Source of the DNA: Symsagittifera roscoffensis
Lineage: Eukaryota > Xenacoelomorpha > Acoela > Convolutidae
Direction: 5' to 3'
Assembly: GCF_963678635.1 (NCBI RefSeq)
Contig: NC_087067.1
Location: 60,810,594 to 60,874,593 of the forward strand
Length of the DNA stretch: 64,000 nucleotides
Shown: positions 24,171-36,358 of the stretch, one piece after another
Layout: each line of letters begins with the position of its first letter
How positions within the stretch are numbered: position 1 is the first letter of the stretch
The notes under the pieces: model-generated
What the model was told of the DNA's origin: nothing
Databases searched by the model: none
The model's input: the letters and a program-made list of their open reading frames with translations, nothing else
Translations under genes and position numbers: made by a program

Positions 24171-24902
24171 TTAAGAAATGATTTCTTGGTCGAATATTTT
24201 TTGTTGTTTGGGGCGATTTTTAAGTAAGGTCGAGTTATTTATTGATTTTTTGAGAAGTGGGTTGAGTTTTGTGAAAAGTTGTTGGGGGCTTATTTTATGG
24301 TGTTCGGGAGGTCTTCTTTGCTTTATTTTTATTTGTCAGGTGATTTGAGGGATTTTTTGAGATTTTTGTACTTTAGGCTAAGTTAATACGGTCGTATTTT
24401 TACTTTAGGCTAATTTATCATTTTTGGTTGGGTGGTTTTTGAGGTCTAAATTGGGAAAATATTGTTGATCTTTGCGTTATTAGATAAGGGAGGGTTATGA
24501 TATTTTGGTGGTATTTTTTTAGTTGTCAAGTCTGAGTGGTTTGCTTATTTTTGACCTGGAAGTTGTAAAGTTATAGTTATAGGTATGCCTGGAGTTTAAT
24601 ATCTTTCGTCTAATTGGTTGGTGTCATAGTTATAGAAGGTGACGGATTTAATGAATCCTATTGGCTAAATTTGAACTAGAATTGTTGCGCTTTTGTCAGC
24701 ATGTTATTTCGAAAAATGGAGATTCAATATGATTGAGAGGTGCGAGGATTTTAAAATTAAAGTTGTTTTTGAAATTCAACTTTCTTTAATATTTTAGATT
24801 GTGGGATGAATGTTTTGTAGTTTTTACGTGGTTGATTTCTAAGTCGTGATGACTCTCTATGTTCTGATTTCTCGACTTGTTCTTGTGGTAACATTTTTTC
24901 TA

Positions 24903-26300
24903 TCATTTTCCTATTTTTCCTTTCTTTTTGAGGTATTTTTTGATCAACTTTTTTGTATTGTTTTGGGTTGTAATTGTTTTCGTATTTTGTTTTCCATGAT
25001 GAATGTCGTTTTGTTCATTTATTTCTTTTTCCGTATGTGGGTGATTTTGAATAATTTTTAAACCTGTGAAAGAATATAATTGAGTTAATTCGCGTAGTGC
25101 GTACTCTTTTGGGTAGTAAGGCAATAGATTGTTCCGATGTTGAACAATTTCTTTTTGGTCTGAATCGGTGATTTTATATGTTACGTCAGTGGGTTTGGCA
25201 ATTATTTGGTATGGTCCTTTGCGAAGGGGTATGAGTTTTTTAGAAATTACTTTTTGTGTATTAAAGTTAGGTATTAAGACAAATGTTCCAATTTTTAATT
25301 CTGAGGCTGGTGTAAAGCGTGAATTAATTTGTTCGTTAATGTTTTGCCCTTGTAACAATTTTTTTGTTACTTTTTGGTAAATTTCGTTGTGTTTTTTATC
25401 TCTATTTAAAATCCATTCGGTGTGCGTGCCGGAGGCTAATTTTAGTATTTGTGGGTGATGAAAATGATCTTCATCATGCGTGTGTAAAGGTAGGTTATAA
25501 GAAACTGAGTCTTTATTTGGTTTGCAATAACCTTGTGCATTTTTATGAGAGTTTGCTGTAAACATAATTGGTTTACGTGGCTTTTGATTAAAAACCATTT
25601 CGTATGGTGACATTTCTAAAGTTGTCGTAATTTGTGAATTATATGCTAAGGGAAATAATTTTACATCTGCTGACCATTCTGTGTATCTTGTATCATTTCC
25701 ATTTATGATACATCTAAGATATTCTTGTAGTGAACGGTTCATACCTTCAACTAAACCGTTGGTCCAAGGTGCATGAGATGTACGTGGTTTATGTTTGATG
25801 TTATATAAGTGACATAGTGTGATGATTTCTTTATTTATAAATTCTGTACCGTTATCTGTAACTAAGATTTCGGGTAATCTGAATTTAGCTATCCATGTTC
25901 ATAAAGTGTTGTGTAAGCATAAAAAGCTTTACAATGTGGTACTGGGTTGAGTGCTACATAATGTGTAAATGCATCAACAATTACCATAATGTAGGAGTTT
26001 CCTTCAGATGATGGTGAAATTGGTCCTTTTGTGTCGAATGAAATACGATGGTTAAAATATAAACTTTGTCCTTTAAAATCTTGTTTTTGTGCTATTTGTT
26101 TTTGATTTGGGTAAGGTTTATTTAGCTGACATACTATACAATCATTGAATTACACTTTTATCCAAATTGGTGCATTTGGGAAATAAAAATTTTGTGTAAA
26201 GTTTGAATATGTTTTCTCTGATCCAGAGTGTCCTTTAGTATTTTGTCTATGTGAAATGTTAAAAGCTATTAGTATCATACTTAAAGGGAGACAGGGAACT
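24903..26300 (-). pseudogene. Integrase with GPY motif
   Basis: A zinc-binding HHCC-type segment near 26130-26270 comes first. The catalytic triad is Asp at 26033-26035 (I-S-F-D-T-K-G-P), Asp at 25854-25856 (V-T-D-N-G-T-E-F) and Glu at 25746-25748 (L-V-E-G-M-N-R), with D-x35-E spacing. The C-terminal domain has L-R-K-G-P-Y-Q-I-I. It inserts element cDNA into the chromosome. The frame is open from about 25880 to 24903, but a shift lies between the first two Asp residues and stops occur upstream. The Lys/Gln-rich tail is longer than usual. Confidence 0.85.
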
Positions 26301-28380
26301 GTAGAATCATTTAATTGATATTCTAGAAGGTCTGTGTTTTCATTAATTGTTGTATTATTAAATTTTCGTAAATATCGGAGGACTGTTTTATTTCCTAAAA
26401 TTGTGGTATCTGCTTTTACGGGCTTAGTTTTGTATTTGTGTGTTTCAAGAGTTCAAGTATAATTCTATCTGTTGGAGGGAGAAAAATATTTTCAATTTGT
26501 AATTTTGATATGGGAATTGTGTCAAGTGGGTCATGGAGGTCAAAAACTTGATTTATTGTGTATTTTGAATCATTTGTTCATTTGTTTGTGGTCCTGATAA
26601 ATTCATTTTATCAGTTAAATTTTCTTTTTCAATTAACGGAAAAAAGTCTTTTTTATGCGAGTGGTGTTTTATTCGTTTTTGTTGGGTGTTATTTTTTATC
26701 CATTGTGAGTATGGGATTGGTTTGAAAGTTGATGTTCCTAGTAAATCAACTTCGTAGTGATTATTTTGGCAATCTAAGTAAAGTGGAAAATGTTGTAGGT
26801 TATTTATTTGTGATTGATCAATGTCAGTTTTTACTGCATATTTGCATTCTAGTCGGAGTGATGTTTCGTCTTTTGCAAGGTAAAATTTTATATTTTTTGT
26901 TATTTCAACTGTAGTTTTTCGTGTAAATAATTCAGGTGGTGTATTTCGACTTCATGTATCTGGAAGTGCAAGATTCTTTCCTGCTGTCCAAACTATATGT
27001 AAGTTTGGAAATTTCATTAGAATTAATTGAAATCTATAAACTCGGTGATTGGGATTTGACTGTAAAGAGAAAAATGATTGGTTTATGATCTGTGAATAGA
27101 ACTGTTGGATGTTTTGATCCAAGTATCAGAAGTTCATATTCAGTAAGTGTATAAATCATAGCTGTACATTCTCTCATTAGGGTTGAGAGTCGTAGCTCTG
27201 CTTGTGTGAATAATCGGGAATTTGCTGATATAAGGTTCATTTTATTTGTACCACTGTGTGATTGTAGTAATGCTGCGCCGATGCCAAAATTTGAAGCATC
27301 GCACATTGCATAGAAAGGTTGATTTGGATCTGGAATTGTGTTTGAAATTTTTTCAGTTAAAAGTTTTTTAATTTCTTCAAATCGTGTTTGATTTTCAGTG
27401 GTCCATTCAAAATCATTTTGTTGTATGAGGATATTGTAGAACGGTCTTAAAAATAATTGCATTTTGTAAACGTACTTGCTTAAGAAATTTAACATTCCAA
27501 GGAATTCTTGGATTTTCTTTTTGTTTGTTGGTGGTTGAAGTTTTTGAATAGCATCAATGCGTGATTTTAATGGGGTGATTGTATTTATTTCTATGTTATG
27601 TCCTAAAAATTTAACTCGTGTCAAAAAGAAGTGTGATTTATCGGGGGCGGCCTTCACATTTTCGTTCTGAAGTATTTTATGATAGTGTTCTAAAACTGTA
27701 AACATTTCTTCTTTTGTCTGTGATTGCATAAAAACATCGTCCAAATAGGTGATTGCATTTTTCTTGAGTATTAGTGGTCTAAAAATTTTACTCATGAAAG
27801 CTGAAAAAGCTGCTGGTCCTATGGATATTCCATAGAATAAGCGATTAAATTCATATTGTTGATTTCCAATAATAAAATGTGTTAAACGACGAGATTGTTC
27901 ATCTAGTGGCATTTGATTGTATGCACTATTCATATCTGCGGTTGTAAAGTATTTTCCGTTTATTTTTGTTAAGATAACTTGTATTGGTTCAATAGGCCAA
28001 TTGCATTTCGATTCGTCAATTAGTGAATTGAGGTATCTAGCGTCTAAAACTATTTTTAATGATTCTCCTTTTGCTAGAATGATAACGGGGTTAATAAATG
28101 TGTTGCCTTTTGGTTGTTCTTCTTTATTTACTGGTGAGATAATTTTGTATTGTTCTAAAATATCAAGTAATCTATTTAGTTTGTCGTGTAAATGAATCGG
28201 TACTTTACTAGCTCTTTGTTTTTTGAAAACTGCGTCAGGTTTTAACGGGAGATTTAGTGATGAACTTGTTTTTCCAACATCAAATTTTGATGTTGCGTAG
28301 ACTGTTGAATATTTTAACAGATGTTTTGCTAGTTTGTCAAATTCGATTTGTGTATTTTGTGAGTGTTCAAAATTAAACAT
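26140..28380 (-). pseudogene. Reverse transcriptase and RNase H
   Basis: The frame 27034-28380 is open for 448 codons. It has the fingers motif V-L-D-A-R-Y-L-N, the catalytic Y-L-D-D at 27736-27747 and the thumb, then RNase H with M-C-D-A-S-N-F-G and F-T-D-H-K-P. It copies element RNA into DNA and removes the RNA strand. After 27034 the frame shifts; the connection ends in a typical P-D-T-x-S-R with a TGA where Leu is expected, followed by a spacer toward integrase with further breaks. Confidence 0.9.
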
Positions 28381-28438
28381 CGTTAAAAATTTGTTGTTGC
28401 TCTTTTGTGTAATTTGTTATATTGAATGTTGGTTTAAA

Positions 28439-28915
28439 TTATGGTGTTTTTGTGAAACAATCTGTGTTTCTCTTTTCATTACTTATTATGTTATTTATTG
28501 ATAATTCTTCGTCAAGAATTATGGATTGGCAAATATCTAATAAATGGAGTATATTATTTACGCGGTAGGCTACTTCGTGTATGGGTGAGATTGTAGCGTT
28601 TGTTTCGCAATATCCTAAAAGTCCTAAGGGTAATGTTACTTGAAACGGTGTATTGTTATACAAGTGTAACGAAATGATGTCGGAATTCGTGTTTTTCAAA
28701 TATTTTATAGATGAGATCGTGATTTTGAAAAACTTGTGAATACGTTTAAATTCAAAGTCTGACATAAAAAGTTGTTGTTTATTTTGACTTTTATCATACT
28801 GGTGAACTTGTTTTATTGAAAAATTATATATATTTCCTGATAATGGTTCAGGTGTTTCCGTTGTTGGTTGTAAATTGGCTAAAATTTTTGAGAAGAATGG
28901 TGGTTGTTTGTTCAA
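28439..28915 (-). CDS. Protease-RT spacer ORF
   Basis: This open stretch of 158 codons lies between protease and reverse transcriptase. The segment V-T-L-P-L-G-L-L-G-Y-C-E is typical of the linker preceding the RT domain in Ty3/gypsy Pol. It is separated from RT by a short break near 28400. It probably belongs to the polyprotein, not to a free gene. Confidence 0.6.
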   Translation of the reverse strand: MNKQPPFFSKILANLQPTTETPEPLSGNIYNFSIKQVHQYDKSQNKQQLFMSDFEFKRIHKFFKITISSIKYLKNTNSDIISLHLYNNTPFQVTLPLGLLGYCETNATISPIHEVAYRVNNILHLLDICQSIILDEELSINNIISNEKRNTDCFTKTP

Positions 28916-28929
28916 TCTTTGAAAAAATG

Positions 28930-29340
28930 TTAGAGCTGTATTTTTTTTGTGTACTTATCTTTGATTAGTATTTTACTATTTAAGATGTTGGTTGTTGGTA
29001 TATATTTTGATATAAATGGTATGCCAATGATATTGTGCTTAATATCAGTAAAATGAAATATTTGTTTAAATGGTTTTTTTAGAATTTTATTTTGCTCCAT
29101 TGTTCTTGTGGGGAGAAGGAATAATTGCATTTTTCCATAATTTACTAATGTTGATCCTTGTGCTGTTGCTAGTTTACTAGAGGTTGCAAGAGGCGTTAAT
29201 TTTGGATGTAATGTTTTGATTTCATTCCATGTGGGAATATTAATTATGTTTGATTCTGCTCCTGAATCAATTGAAAAATCAATTTCAAGATCTGGTGGTT
29301 GAATTTCTTTGTTTCTTGGACTTTCTAAGAGAAATGGTAT
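28930..29340 (-). pseudogene. Aspartic protease
   Basis: The active site F-S-I-D-S-G-A-E has its Asp at 29266-29268. A flap region and I-I-G-I-P-F-I-S follow (the I-[IL]-G motif near the C-terminus). It processes the Gag-Pol polyprotein as a homodimer. The open part downstream (28930-29130) shares this frame family, and stops lie close to both ends. Confidence 0.8.
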
Positions 29341-29739
29341 TGTCCAAATTTTTTCTCTGGGTTGTTATTTTTGTATATTTTGATAAATATGATTTGTGTT
29401 TGAACATTTTGTTTTGTCTTTTTCATCGGGTTTAATTACCGTGTTAATTTTGTTTACTTCTTGTGCAGTTTGTGTAGTATCGATGGGTTCAATATAATAA
29501 TTGTGAAGGAGTTCCAATTGATTTTCATATGTAAAAGGTTGTTCATATATGATAGGTTCATAGTCGTTTTCGACTGTTATCATATTTATGGAGATAGTAT
29601 TTTCTGTATCACTTTCTGTATCTGATGATCCTCAGTTTATTTGATTTAGTTGTAGTTCTGGGAGGTCTGATGTTGTTTCTTCAATTGACTGTACTTGATT
29701 AAAATGACTTTGATGTTTTGGTGTACTACTTCTTTATCG

Positions 29740-30722
29740 ATGTTTAGAATTATTATAATGGTTATTAATCCTATGTGGTGACCGGGAATAATTTCTATAT
29801 TGTTTATTATAACTTGAATTTCGATTTTGTGAATTGTTCCGTGATCTGTTTTGATAATTTTCATTTGATCTGTGATAGTTTGATCTATTATATGAGTTAT
29901 TTCTTGATCGATTATTCGGGTAATTCTGATTTCGATTGTTTGAATAACTTCTATTTCTATTATATGAATAGTTTCTATTTCTGTTGTATGATGAGTTTCG
30001 TGATTGATTATTGGAATAGTGTTTATTTCTTGGGTTTGATTGGAAATTTGATCTAGAAACAAATTGTAGTGCATTGGAATTTGATCTCGAATAGTTATTT
30101 CGACTATTTGATTGATTGCAATTTGTGAAGAACTTTGTGTATTTCTTCGTTCTTGTGATCTTCCTCTATAACTTGAGTTATATGGTGATTGATTCCTTGT
30201 GTAATTGGTGTTGTTCGGAAGTGGTTTTCCTGAACTGTTATTACTTTATATATGTTTGTTTGGTAGATTTTGATCTTTTTTCATATATTGATAGAACGAT
30301 TTATTTGGTTCTTTATGCTTTTGAGGTTTATTCTGATTATCTTGTTGTTTTTGTCTACATTCGGAAATACTGTGTCCGTATCGTCGGCAATAATTACACC
30401 ATTTTTTGAAGGATAGTTTGCCTTTAAAATTTGGATATTTTTCATAGATGTTTAGTATTTCAGTGATTTTTTCAATTAGGTCTGTATCTGATTCCTGTAT
30501 GTTTTTTATATGTGTAGCGTTTGTTTCAATTCGATTAACTTTTTGTAGTTTTAGATTTTCTGTTTCTTCAAGTTTCATTGTGATTTCCGCTGGCTCTAGT
30601 TTATCTACTAGTTTTCGAAAATCTAAATCTGGCTCTCGAATTGAGGAAGGATGAGATGCTCTCTTTTTTATTGCTATTTTCCTTAATTGAGGTGTTAAGG
30701 TCATCATTAAAATTTCTCTCAT
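29740..30722 (-). pseudogene. Gag nucleocapsid: zinc knuckle plus Arg/Asn/Ser/Tyr repeats
   Basis: 30246-30722 is open for 158 codons and holds one CCHC knuckle, C-N-Y-C-x4-H-x4-C, after a Glu/Lys-rich helix region. The next ~120 codons (about 30130-29745), in a shifted frame, repeat N-R-N-Y-S and S-Y-N-R-S units, a basic low-complexity RNA-binding tail. A long ORF in another frame over the same DNA (29646-30074) is a shadow. Confidence 0.75.
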
Positions 30723-30854
30723 TTTTGTGTTTTTATAGTCATGTGTATTAAGTGAATATGCTTTTCGAACTAGTGTTTCAATGTGTACTGCTAATTGTTT
30801 GATGGTTTCATTTGGTAATCTGCGAATTTCATTACATAAAATTCTTTGGTGTTG

Positions 30855-32600
30855 TTAATTTCTTTCGGCGTCATACATTTTTGAAAATTCTTGTGAAAAT
30901 CTTTTCCAGTCTGATTTTATTTCTATAGTTAATACTGAAAACCATTTTTGAGCTGCGCCATCTAAAGTTGTTTGTATCAATGCTGTGCGTCTATGTATCG
31001 AATTTTGATGTAGTGGCGTATTAATTGGTTCAGGTCCTATATTTAAATTTAAATTTGCTGTTACTGCATTTAAATAATCTTCTACAGAATATTCAGGATC
31101 TGTTCCTGTAAATACCATCAGTGGTTTATTGGATGTTATTGATGATCCACCCATGAGGTATGGATTCATTGTCATCTGTAGTGATTCTGCGGCATTTGGC
31201 ATTTGCGAAAAATTTGAAAGTTGATTTTTTGTTATTTCGTGTTGCTGAAGGTAATATGGAAGCGGTATTTCATTTTGCATTTGATTTGGTTGATACGAGT
31301 GCATAGTCATTGGGTTTTGTGGTTGAATCGGTTGAAAAGATTGTGTATTAGTTGGATTTGGCATATGTATTTGTTGTTGATTTCGTGTATCTGTTGGGTT
31401 TGGAGAAAAATTTCTATTATATGTGTGAGGTCGTCGCGATCCTTGTGTGCGATATTCCTGGGTATATGGTGCAAAAATGTCTGGTTGTAAATAATCATCA
31501 TCAGATGATAAATAATCCGTATGATGAGGTGCTTGCATTTTATTTTTATTTTGTTGAAAGAATGGGTAATTTTCACTATGATCCTGTGGAGGATGTGAAT
31601 TAGTTTGAAAATTTATTGAGTTGGTTGTTGTCATTGGGTTATCCCAATAGTGAGAACATACATGATTATTATATTTCCGTGGGGGGTAGTTTGCTTTTAA
31701 CGAATGTGCATAATTATAATTGTGTTCTGCAAAATTATTTCTTGTGAATGTTTTTCGTGGTTTTGATGGTTTTGTCATTGGTCTATATGTTTGATAATCC
31801 ATTTGTGAATATTTTGGAGCAACCGAAGGTTTAACGGTTGATTGTAAGGTTACTTGTGCCAGTGAAGTATTTGTTTTTCTTGGTGTTGTTAAATTTGGGT
31901 GTATTGGTGAAATACTTTGTTGTGTAGTTGTTGTTGTTTGGACAATTTCTTCATTTATGAAGTGTGATGGTGTTTGAATATCTTGTTGTGTAAGATTTCT
32001 AGTTCCATTAAGGTTTTCATTGTGTATGACGGTCGAATTTAAACTGTTATTTTGTGTATCAGGTAAAAATGTATTGTAGTTTAATGGTGTTGCACCAATG
32101 GTTAGTTGTATTTCTTTTACATAATCTCTGTGATAAGATATTGTACTTATTGCTTGACTTGAGATAGATTGTGGGATATTTATAAATGTAGGATGAGACC
32201 ATTCAGGGTCCCAAACGTAGTCTGATTGTCCTGTAATGGCAGTGTCATCATTTGAATTTTGGGGTCTGAAATTTTTTCTTGCTTGTGAAATTAAGTCTAA
32301 ATTATGTGTGAAATAATCTATTATAAACCATGCCAAAATCTTTTGTAAGTCATGTTTAGTGTGTTGTGAAACATCATCTTTAGTAAAATTTTCTTTGATT
32401 ATATGTAGAAAAGTTGAAAAAAATGTAATTTCATTTCGAAATTTTGTATGTTTGGATGTTTTATTTGGTGAGATACTTTTAAATTCTGTTTTTTCTATTA
32501 TAGAGATATAGGTATATATTATTGCAAAAACTTCATAAGTGAATATAGAGTTTGCTCTTCGTGAATTATGATATTGTATGCTTTTGATATTTTCTAGGAA
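30855..32600 (-). pseudogene. Gag matrix/capsid region
   Basis: The frame is open from about 32600 to 30855. It includes a Gln/Asn/Pro/Thr-rich middle and a retrotransposon-Gag capsid segment near its end (D-Y-L-N-A-V..A-A-Q-K-W-F-S-V-L). It would form the particle shell. The stop before 30855 and the shift into the nucleocapsid frame look like decay, though a programmed shift cannot be excluded. Confidence 0.7.
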
Positions 32601-33360
32601 TACTTTTAAAAAATTCTAATTCAAGATCGTCTGTTTGAATTACATATTTACGATGATTCGTATTTGGTGCGCTGAATTCTATGGTGTAGATTCCATATTG
32701 TTGTGTTAAGTTACATATGTCTTTCAAATAAAGTTCAATAATTTGTCTTTTGATTTTTACATCTGGGAATTCTGCTTTGCATGGACTGATTCCGGGTTCA
32801 AACTAATTTACGAGTAAATTCTTGCAAAAATCATGCTGCCCTCTATTATCGGGTGCATCTATGAGGAAGGGGTAAACCTCTTCGTCATCTGGACTATCGT
32901 CACTTTGAGTGTGGTTCATTTTTTCGTTTGACGACTGTTAATATATAGCTATCGATGTGTCTAATTGGTTGATTCCAATTATACAGGTGTACTGGTTTGT
33001 GTTTGTATTGCTTTTTTATTCTTCTTTTTCTTCTTTTTGATGAATTTGAAGTTGTTTCTGAATCGAAAAAAATAATTGATCGGGAATGGGACAATTTTTA
33101 TCAATTGATTCTTTTAATTTGCAGAGTTCATCTAAACTGCTGGTTTTTGATTCGGAAAATGCGTTTCTATTTTTTGGAAATCTTTTTCGTGTGATTTGTT
33201 CTTGTTTGTTTATAATTTTTCTTTTTATTGTTTGTCGTTTTGTTCTAATGTATCCAACTGTTTGTGTATGAGGTGTGATTACAAGATCGTATTTTTTGTT
33301 ATCTATCTCACAGTTGTGTAGAACGCTTGTTTGCTTATTTCCTAGATTTTTGAATGACAT
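32600..33360 (-). pseudogene. N-terminal Gag region
   Basis: The frame opens at ATG 33360 (33016-33360, 114 codons, Lys/Arg/Gln-rich). Coding-like sequence continues to about 32600 in other frames. It is probably the start of gag, with at least two frame breaks. No domain is recognised. Confidence 0.45.
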
Positions 33361-34606
33361 AAGGTTTAGGATGAGGGATGCAAAAAGTTGTTAGTTATTT
33401 CTACTTTCTTAGACTGTTAGTCCTTGCGATTTTTTGGTTAGCTTAACCTGGGTCTTTTTATTTAGGGTTGGAGAGAAAAGTATATCGATTCCGAAGAATG
33501 ATTCTTTACTTTCTCGTGGCTAGTCTAAGCTAAGGTGTTAACCTACTTAATCTTACTTAGGGGTAGTGATTGTGTTCAAAGGTTGGAGAATAGTAAATCG
33601 ATCCACAAGGTTCAGGTATAATTAGAACGCAAGTAGTTCGTTAGATACTATTTTAAATTTACTAAGTCTAAGATCTATCCTGGGACTGGTAAGAGGAGGG
33701 TTCAAGTGAAGGATGAATAACCGAAGTTCTTCACTGTTTATCTTAATTTGGATGGTTAGTTTTATTAAAAAATTTCTATTAATCTTAGGTCTTTTGGAAG
33801 GGTTGGATAGTGAATCGACGTTTGAGGTCGTTAGACACTTGCTAAGTGGGTGGGTGAGAACAAAATTGTTCTTTTTGATCCAAGGACAGGCCTTGATGAT
33901 CAGGTTTTAAATTTAGTGAAATAGAAAATTAATTAAGATCCAAGGATAAGCCTTGATGATCTGATTTTAAAATTAAGTGAATTTAAGTTTTAAATGGTTT
34001 AAATTTATTTAAGAAAAAGATTTAGTATTTTAATGATATTAATGAGCTTATGATTGCTGTTATGTTTAGGTGATGAAGCTGGGACAACAGATGATTTATT
34101 ATTACTAACAATTTATTGTCATGCTACTAATTTTTATTTTTATTTTCAATAAATATTTTTCAAATATGTTTTATATAAGACTGCAGAAATTAAGAAAACG
34201 ATCTGAGATCTTTTTATCAATCGTTATTGTACATTAATAATTCTGTTTAGCGCCTGAAATGATCATGAAGATTGACTTCAAAATTTTATGTTTGCAGATG
34301 AAAATCTAAATTCATTGCTAATAAGATTCTAAATATAAAAGTTTGTGTTGGCTTTTGCCGTACAATCATAAAACTATATGGTAAGTTTCTACTTTGTCGT
34401 ATGTCGTCTCTTGTTCGAGGTCTTCTTCCAATTCCGGGTAGTTCTATTATTGTTCGGAATATCGGTTGTGATCTATTGAGTCGTAGAGGCATTTCGATTA
34501 AATCATTACCGTATAACATTTTGAAAATGTTTTGTCTAAATTCTAATCTATTTTTGGTTAGTTCTAAGCTATTAAGGTCTTATTCGAGATTTATGGTCGC
34601 ACCAGA
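33361..34606 (-). other. 5' leader of the LTR element with primer-binding site
   Basis: Directly inside the 5' LTR, after two spacer bases, the minus strand reads TGGTGCGACCATAAATCT (34587-34604), as expected for a tRNA 3'-end primer-binding site. The tRNA is not identified. Direct repeats GATCCAAGGAYARGCCTTGA occur near 33878 and 33937. The rest shows no supported gene. Confidence 0.6.
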
Positions 34607-34948
34607 TGAGTTAGGACCGATGTGGTTAACTCATAGAGTAATTTCGGATAGGGTACACCGTCTGCTCGTCGCGCTATCTTATTTTCGGCCGGATAGATTC
34701 GTGCAACTTCTTTGTCTAATACCGATCCTAATCTTACTCTTATACTTTCTAGTCTCAGGGTGTTTAACTAGTCTCTGCTAGGCTCAAAAGATCTAGGGTA
34801 TACTGGTTTGTTGTATACAAGTAATTTCAGCACTTACAAATAAGTTGGTTGTTAGCCAGATCGATCATGATTGGTTAACATTAAATACTTTACAGTGGTA
34901 AAATATCCAATTTATCCAATCAAAAAATATAGTTTAGATCATGTTCCA
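34607..34948 (-). repeat. 5' LTR (342 bp)
   Basis: On the + strand it runs from TGAGTTAGGACCG to GATCATGTTCCA, followed by the target duplicate ACAC. It lacks 68 bp present in the 3' LTR. It would contain the promoter for the minus-strand genome. Confidence 0.9.
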
Positions 34949-34952
34949 ACAC

Positions 34953-36358
34953 GCCAGCGAGTAAACACGTGATCACATGCTGGCACCAGTTCTGCATTGG
35001 AAATGCCATGTACAACACCAGTCATAGCCAAACTGCACTCAAAAGCGCATTCAAAGGTCAGTAAAATAATGTTGTGTTATTAGTACTTTTAATAATGAGA
35101 GCTGAGGTCTTGTTAACTATTTAATTACCCTACCACCCTATTGCAAAAGGAGGAGCATTCGTTACAAGTTACACATTTCACATATGCTCAATCGTCGAAT
35201 TAGTTCTATAAATAGGCAGCACTTCTTAAAGAGATACCACAGGGGAAAGGGAGAAATGGTTAACGAGATTTGAGAGCTATCACTATAACCGATTTTGGGC
35301 TAATTCACGTGAACAAAAAACATCTAATATCGAGTTTTTTCCATTTCGTTCAGCGCTATCTCAGGTTGCGATATGATGCTCAGTTTTGGAATCATAGCTC
35401 GACAGATAATAAACTAATCGACAGAGATCAAAAATCGGGAAAAAATCATTTTATTTTGAAGTGAGTCATCTAATTTTCCCTGGTACGCCCAATATTTCAT
35501 GATTAATGTCATGGGGAAAAGTGCTCGTATTTAGTTGAAATGTTTAGCAAACTGGTCTCATTATTCAACTCCGTGTTCTTTTCTCAGGGAATCTGAATTT
35601 AAAACGAAAAAAGCTTTAGCTTTCTGCTCAACCTAAAAGAGTTATTATTCCAACAACAGATACATTTCTGAAACAAAAGGAATTTTGTATTTGGTTATTT
35701 TCTGTTCGAGCAAATAAGCTACTGTTAATAAATTTGATTCAGCGGATGGAGTCAAGTGTTGTTTCATATTAACGCTTTTTCAGTTTGATTTAAGCAGCTG
35801 CAATAAAAAATTGAGAAAAATCTCAGTTTCAACAAAAAAACGAGTTGACATTTTTGCTTTTTTTGACAAATTTCGAGCCAAAGGATTCAGAAAAAGGTTC
35901 ACTGAGAGCAATTTAGAAGTTTTTGAATCAAAAAAAGTTGAAAGTTTAAAAAAACAAAGTTCGCGAAAAATTCCACCAGTTGGCAAATGTCCATAAACAA
36001 AGTTGTGTAAAAATCAAAAAAAAATACATTTTTCTTAGTTTATTGCAGAATGACCGCAGTCGGAACATTCTATTGCTCATTTGTAATCTTTTGTTAGCTT
36101 GGCTGTTCTGGCTATTGCACTAAAGGTACAATATCAAAAAAAATGTGCTCTGTTTTTTCAAAATGCGTGCGTCCAATTTCCATTTGAAGCGTTTTCTATA
36201 AATTGCTGGTTTCTTTGCGTAATATCGGAAGGTGTGCAAGCAGTCTTCTCAGTTGCAAAGCCCGTGTGTGTGTGTGTGTGCGTTCATTGGTACCTGGTTG
36301 TTTATTCCCGTCTTCCACCCGCCGTTTCCTCTTTTAATTTCCCCCTGCTGCTATTATT
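34953..36358 (+). repeat. Duplicated unit A, right part (with exon 2a 3' part)
   Basis: It is colinear with 39641-41048 and nearly identical: a single substitution over the first ~300 bp. 34953-35056 is the 3' part of exon copy 2a and ends at donor AAAG|GTCAGT. A (TG) run lies at 36264-36282. The ORFs here recur in unit B and look like intron sequence. Confidence 0.9.

Larger units (their letters stand above)
16185..34948 (-). mobile_element. 18.76 kb LTR retroelement (Ty3/gypsy-type order) with env-like region
   Basis: It is bounded by LTRs with TG..CA ends and by the 4 bp target duplication ACAC (16181-16184, 34949-34952). The sequence 39631-39650 is the uninterrupted target. Coding order on the minus strand is gag, zinc knuckle, protease, reverse transcriptase/RNase H, integrase with GPY motif, small membrane ORFs, env-like ORF, extra 3' ORF. 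Integrase after RNase H fits Ty3/gypsy (Metaviridae). Most frames carry stops or shifts, so it is decayed. It is unusually long for LTRs of only 0.34-0.41 kb. Confidence 0.9.

Noticed and set aside
29646-30074. 142-codon minus ORF rich in Ile/Thr/His
   Set aside because: It is a shadow of the Arg/Asn/Ser/Tyr repeat frame of Gag.
34583-34604. Extended 22-base match to a tRNA 3' half including a TTCGA loop
   Set aside because: The T-stem does not pair at the expected distance from CCA, so only the ~18-base primer-binding site is claimed.
34401-34781. 126-codon + ORF with a Leu-rich end (also 15967-16359)
   Set aside because: The shared part is the LTR itself, translated antisense to the element; the remainder is flank.
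35270-35996. ORFs repeated at 39958-40684
   Set aside because: They recur only because the DNA is duplicated. They are AT-rich, lie in intron sequence and have no protein-like features.
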